DNA of 64,000 nt from Cydia pomonella (taxonomy: Eukaryota; Arthropoda; Insecta; Lepidoptera; Tortricidae), in the NCBI RefSeq assembly GCF_033807575.1, contig NC_084726.1, forward strand, positions 9,610,001 through 9,674,000, read 5' to 3'. Both the position numbers and the translations under genes were made by a program. A model generated the notes under the pieces. It had not been told where the DNA came from and made no database searches. It saw only the letters and a program-made list of their open reading frames with translations. Positions 63,101-64,000 of this stretch are shown here, piece after piece (the first letter of the stretch is position 1; each line of letters starts with the position of its first letter).

Positions 63101-63886
63101 TGTCTGTGGTTATATTGCGTTTAATTCATCTTAATCTACTACACGCTTCAAGCGTACGTTTCATTTGTATAGTTTCGTGTGTTATGTGGTATTATTATAT
63201 TTTTAGACGATTTTGATGAGCAGCTTGAGGAGGCAGGTGTGTGGCAAAATGATAAAAGTGTGGGTGTGAAATCGATTTGGTAGGATTTGACGTCGAAATT
63301 ATCGATGTGGTAGGAATTGAAACAGAAAGCCATTGCGGCATATATACATCAATGATATATTTCGTATGTAGCTCCGTAGGCAACTGAACTGTATTTAAAA
63401 TCGTGAAACAAATCGAGTAGATTTGGCTTTTGTATATTTTGCTATCGAATCGTCTGCCAATTTTGTAATTGATATCATTTTGATCATACGACTGTGTGTC
63501 GAGTTCAGTCGTATATGGTGGCGGAGCATACGTAATAGTATATTTATTGAAACGTCCGCGTGCGGAACCGTACGACTCGGTGTTCAAATCGAGTAGACGT
63601 CAAGCGGGGCGTGCGGCGGAACGTACAAACTCGCGATCGGGCCGCGCGTAACCTACTCTAAACTCCCGGGTAATTGACCCGGACGAGTTATACAACTGCA
63701 AACGTATTCGCGCGGAAGCTTAACGTTGCGCCGCGCGCCCCGCCGGACACGTGCTGAGCGGAGTGGTTGGTGTGGCAGGCGCGGGCTCGCCCGGCCACCG
63801 CGGCGTGCAGCGCTCCATCAGCGCCACGGCGCGGCCCAGCAACAGCCGCCGCGCCAGCTCCGGCGCCGAGGTGCTGCGCGCGCAAG
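45511..63886 (+). CDS. par-1: par-1/MARK serine/threonine kinase, 11 exons, 3' end beyond window
   Basis: Polarity kinase of the MARK/Par-1 family (CAMK group), which phosphorylates microtubule-associated proteins and polarity factors at the cell cortex. Joining 45511-45606, 51510-51606, 53077-53225, 54904-55011, 55635-55757, 56211-56346, 56627-56762, 57148-57332, 58946-59058, 61280-61373 and 63779-63886 gives one frame of 448 codons without a stop, and every junction is GT-AG. Domains: N-terminal linker 1-64; kinase ~67-318 with the glycine loop GKGNFAKV, VAIK lysine K96, HRD at 187-189, DFG at 207-209 and the activation loop LDTFCGSPPYAAPE with T222 (LKB1-type site) and S226; the linker ELRPYVEP; a UBA domain ~340-379; then a Ser/Pro/Ala-rich spacer. 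The rest of the spacer and the C-terminal KA1 domain must lie to the right of 63886. Alternative 5' exons are likely in this family but cannot be seen here. Confidence 0.95.
45607..51509 (+). other. par-1 intron 1
   Basis: 5.9 kb, GTACAT...TTTCAG. Contains the LINE tail at 48296; the rest is AT-rich with nothing recognised. Confidence 0.6.
48296..48402 (+). mobile_element. LINE tail fragment in par-1 intron 1
   Basis: ACTCCTCTGGAGTTGCAGGC, ACCATCAGGCGGGCCGTATG and GCCACTGACGTAGTAT, followed by an A-run. A close match to the tail at 10617-10716. Confidence 0.6.
51510..51606 (+). CDS. par-1: par-1 exon 2 (Ser/Gly/Ala-rich linker)
   Basis: It follows a polypyrimidine tract and CAG at 51507-51509 and ends at GTAAGA (51607). 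It encodes a low-complexity Ser/Ala/Gly stretch and then SEEPHIG, the conserved lead-in to the MARK kinase domain. It is in frame with both neighbours (phase 0 in, phase 1 out). Confidence 0.9.
51607..53076 (+). other. par-1 intron 2
   Basis: 1.5 kb, GTAAGA...TTCCAG, with an AAC microsatellite and an A-run. No extra exon seen. Confidence 0.85.
51757..51780. repeat. AAC microsatellite in par-1 intron 2
   Basis: About seven copies of AAC. An A-run of about 19 lies further on at 51941-51958. Confidence 0.85.
53077..53225 (+). CDS. par-1: par-1 exon 3 (kinase N-lobe)
   Basis: Acceptor TTTTTCCAG precedes it and a GTGAGA donor follows. It encodes residues 65-114: the glycine-rich loop IGKGNFAKVKLA, the ATP-anchoring lysine in EVAIKIIDK, and the start of helix C ending FRE. 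The sequence is nearly identical in all animal MARKs. Confidence 0.97.
53226..54903 (+). other. par-1 intron 3
   Basis: 1.7 kb, phase 0. Holds the GC-rich repeat-like block at 53294. Confidence 0.9.
53294..53460. repeat. repeat-like GC-rich block in par-1 intron 3
   Basis: CGTTGGCTCAGTGACCC, CAAGACAGCGCCAC and CCACCAGCAGCTGCCGCTCT resemble a block often seen dispersed in moth genomes. It has no splice sites fitting the par-1 frame. Confidence 0.3.
54904..55011 (+). CDS. par-1: par-1 exon 4 (helix C to hinge)
   Basis: It is 108 nt with phase 0 at both ends. It encodes residues 115-150, beginning VRIMKMLDHPNIVKLF and ending with the hinge segment LVMEYASGGE. The acceptor is TTCCAG and the donor GTTAGT. 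Confidence 0.97.
55012..55634 (+). other. par-1 intron 4
   Basis: 0.6 kb, phase 0. Contains the TTAA-flanked MITE. Confidence 0.9.
55033..55153. mobile_element. TTAA-flanked MITE in par-1 intron 4
   Basis: TTAA-CCTTTTTAACGC at the left and GCGTTTAAAAGG-TTAA at the right, 121 bp. The termini resemble the 26934/61049 family but the interior differs. Confidence 0.6.
55635..55757 (+). CDS. par-1: par-1 exon 5 (catalytic loop)
   Basis: It is 123 nt with phase 0 at both ends, residues 151-191. It encodes FDYLVLHGRMKEKEARAKF and ends exactly at the catalytic HRDLK, whose aspartate is residue 189. Confidence 0.97.
55758..56210 (+). other. par-1 intron 5
   Basis: 0.45 kb, phase 0. CACAGGGTCTCAAGGTGATC at ~55904 resembles the end of exon 5. 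Confidence 0.9.
56211..56346 (+). CDS. par-1: par-1 exon 6 (DFG and activation loop)
   Basis: It encodes AENLLLDGEMNIKIADFGFS and the activation loop LDTFCGSPPYAAPELFQ, residues 192-236 plus the first base of codon 237. T222 and S226 match the activating and inhibitory sites of MARKs. The donor is GTTATT, weaker than its neighbours, but the join to exon 7 restores [11 protein letters not shown] exactly as in the family. Confidence 0.96.
56627..56762 (+). CDS. par-1: par-1 exon 7 (kinase C-lobe)
   Basis: It encodes [20 protein letters not shown], then SGSLPFDGSTLRELRERVL and GKY, with a phase-2 end before GTAAGC. The acceptor is TTTTCAG. Residues 237-281 plus two bases. Confidence 0.97.
56763..57147 (+). 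other. par-1 intron 7
   Basis: 0.39 kb, phase 2. Contains the possible SINE fragment. Confidence 0.9.
56933..56978 (+). mobile_element. possible SINE 5' fragment (A-box only)
   Basis: GACTGGCGCAGTCGGTAGG resembles the A-box half of a lepidopteran tRNA-like SINE. No B-box follows. Confidence 0.3.
57148..57332 (+). CDS. par-1: par-1 exon 8 (end of kinase domain, linker)
   Basis: It encodes RIPFYMSTDCENLLKKFL, the end of the kinase C-lobe (MRDKWMNTGYEDD), the linker ELRPYVEPQQDYKDHKRI and the first base of the next codon. The donor is GTATGT. Its 3' half and the start of the next intron look tandemly repeated downstream in decayed form at ~57400-57745. Confidence 0.97.
57333..58945 (+). other. 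par-1 intron 8
   Basis: 1.6 kb, phase 1. Its first ~410 bp hold the decayed exon 8 copies; the rest shows nothing recognised. Confidence 0.9.
57383..57745 (+). pseudogene. two decayed tandem copies of par-1 exon 8 3' end plus donor region
   Basis: Exon 8 ends AAGCGGATAG followed by intron text with ATGAGTATGGTTTTATAG. A similar end, AAGCGAAAAGGTAAGT, lies at ~57510 and is followed by a variant of the same intron text; a third, GCTGATAGG, lies at ~57684 with GGAGTATGGTTTATTTC. Upstream of the third end, 57628-57665 aligns with the exon segment coding DKWMNTGYEDDEL (about 29 of 38 bases by eye) and reads SDKWIKTKYENDGL. Spacing is 187 and 172 bp. The frames are broken and the third copy has no GT donor, so these are decayed copies, not usable exons. 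Confidence 0.7.
58946..59058 (+). CDS. par-1: par-1 exon 9 (UBA domain)
   Basis: It encodes EALVCLGYNRQEIEYSLAEA and ends ATYLLLGRKSTD, the ubiquitin-associated domain that packs on the MARK kinase. The acceptor is GTTTACAG and the donor GTGAGT. Phase 1 in, phase 0 out. Confidence 0.96.
59091..59312. mobile_element. probable inverted-repeat element in par-1 intron 9
   Basis: AATTCCTAATGAAAAGACG and CGTCTTTTCTTCATTTGAATT are inverted at the two ends, with a second inner pair around 59135-59255. Pairing is imperfect. Confidence 0.45.
59331..59487. mobile_element. MITE with ATATATGATTA inverted ends (intron 9)
   Basis: AAGCCTGACTAGTAATATAT and ATATATTCTGGTCGGGCTT are inverted repeats; TAGCGCCCTCTTGACAAT is inside. 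Resembles a frequent lepidopteran short element. Confidence 0.6.
60036..60740 (+). mobile_element. ~700-bp non-coding lepidopteran repeat (intron 9)
   Basis: TAGGGTTCCGTAGT at 60036-60049 is matched inversely by ACTACGGAACCCTA at 60691-60704. Inside are a GTCT microsatellite (60080-60120), AAGCTGAAATTTGGCATGG, a C-run at 60401-60412 with TCTAACTTTTGAACCATAGG, and after the right repeat ACTGAGCGTGGCCCGACATG. No ORF. The class is unclear to me. Confidence 0.65.
60080..60120. repeat. GTCT microsatellite
   Basis: About nine copies of GTCT inside the repeat in par-1 intron 9. Confidence 0.85.
61049..61218 (-). mobile_element. piggyBac-like MITE flanked by TTAA, copy 2 (par-1 intron 9)
   Basis: TTAA-CCTTTTCGCCGCCACACG at the left and GACGAAAAGG-TTAA at the right. 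Its reverse complement aligns with 26934-27086 through CAGTACATTTCGTGCCCCAC and GGCGTTGATGACA. Confidence 0.75.
61280..61373 (+). CDS. par-1: par-1 exon 10 (spacer, Ser/Ala/Pro-rich)
   Basis: It follows a TG-rich tract ending GCAG and has a GTACGT donor. It encodes PESDGSRSGSSLSLRN and then an alanine/proline-rich run of very high GC. Phase 0 in, phase 1 out. Position after the UBA exon and in-frame joins at both ends support it. Confidence 0.85.
61374..63778 (+). other. par-1 intron 10
   Basis: 2.4 kb, phase 1. Begins with CCCTA and CCCTT low-complexity runs (61378-61430). Holds the candidate microexon at 63207. Confidence 0.8.
63207..63236 (+). CDS. par-1: candidate 30-nt cassette microexon of par-1
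   Basis: It lies between TATTATATTTTTAG (acceptor) and GTGTGT (donor). Thirty nucleotides in phase 1/1 would insert ten residues, DDFDEQLEEA plus a glycine codon remade across the junction, without disturbing the frame between exons 10 and 11. The acidic, stop-free peptide is coding-like, but such a short stretch can arise by chance. Confidence 0.4.
63779..63886 (+). CDS. par-1: par-1 exon 11 (spacer)
   Basis: The acceptor is GTGTGGCAG and the donor GTACGT. It encodes GSPGHRGVQRSISATARPSN and then SRRASSGAEVLRAQ. This is the Ser/Arg-rich spacer of MARK kinases with possible basophilic-kinase sites. Phase 1 at both ends. The gene continues beyond the window. Confidence 0.88.
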
Positions 63887-64000
63887 GTACGTGCCCGAGC
63901 GAGGCGGCCCGACCACGTATGGGGACAATCAGCTTATATATACACGCGTTTTTAATCGGATCCAACTCGAACCGTTTCATACGAGGCCATGGAACGCACG

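Noticed and set aside
63195..63587. 130-codon minus-strand open frame
   Set aside because: Low-complexity Tyr/Ser/Thr/Ile composition with no motif, opposite to par-1 and overlapping the candidate microexon.
1..64000. CRISPR arrays, operons, phage or plasmid features
   Set aside because: The window is eukaryotic with spliced genes; direct repeats seen are microsatellites, tandem arrays or mobile elements without the regular short repeat/spacer pattern.

Overview
The window is eukaryotic DNA from an insect, almost certainly a moth or butterfly. It is AT-rich, has GT-AG introns, and is crowded with short non-coding mobile elements: tRNA-derived SINEs, RTE-, CR1/jockey- and R4/Dong-like LINE fragments, and hairpin or MITE-type elements of kinds common in Lepidoptera. 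One protein-coding host gene can be assembled with confidence. It is the plus-strand orthologue of par-1 (MARK/Par-1 serine/threonine kinase), whose exons run from 45511 to 63886 and continue past the right edge of the window.

Region by region: 1-12.9 kb holds no host gene, only MITE-like inverted-repeat elements and LINE tails. 12.9-16.3 kb is a run of three non-LTR retrotransposon fragments on the minus strand, each joined to the next at a TAA-type microsatellite; the middle one keeps a 493-codon open frame with the end of a reverse transcriptase, a zinc knuckle and a restriction-like endonuclease. 17.9-28.2 kb has more repeats, including a 60-bp-arm near-perfect hairpin, a 5'-truncated LINE with a 10-bp target duplication and several RTE C-termini. 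30.4-31.3 kb is a three-unit degenerate tandem array, and 31.85-32.31 kb is a ~465-bp inverted repeat. At 34.2 kb sits a SINE flanked by a perfect 19-bp duplication. 34.6-45.1 kb is almost empty of anything recognisable. A three-unit array of ~115-135 bp lies directly upstream of the first par-1 ATG that can be linked in frame.

The par-1 model has eleven exons whose splice phases all agree, giving 448 codons so far: a short basic N-terminus, a low-complexity Ser/Gly/Ala linker, a complete kinase domain with all catalytic motifs and the activation-loop threonine targeted by LKB1, a UBA domain, and the start of the spacer. Two details stand out. A 30-nt phase-preserving candidate cassette microexon lies between exons 10 and 11. 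The end of exon 8 with its donor region appears to be tandemly repeated twice more in the following intron as decayed copies.

Limits: transposon family assignments rest on recognition of motifs, not on searches. Whether the first 45 kb is intergenic or a long 5' intron of par-1 or another gene cannot be decided from sequence alone.
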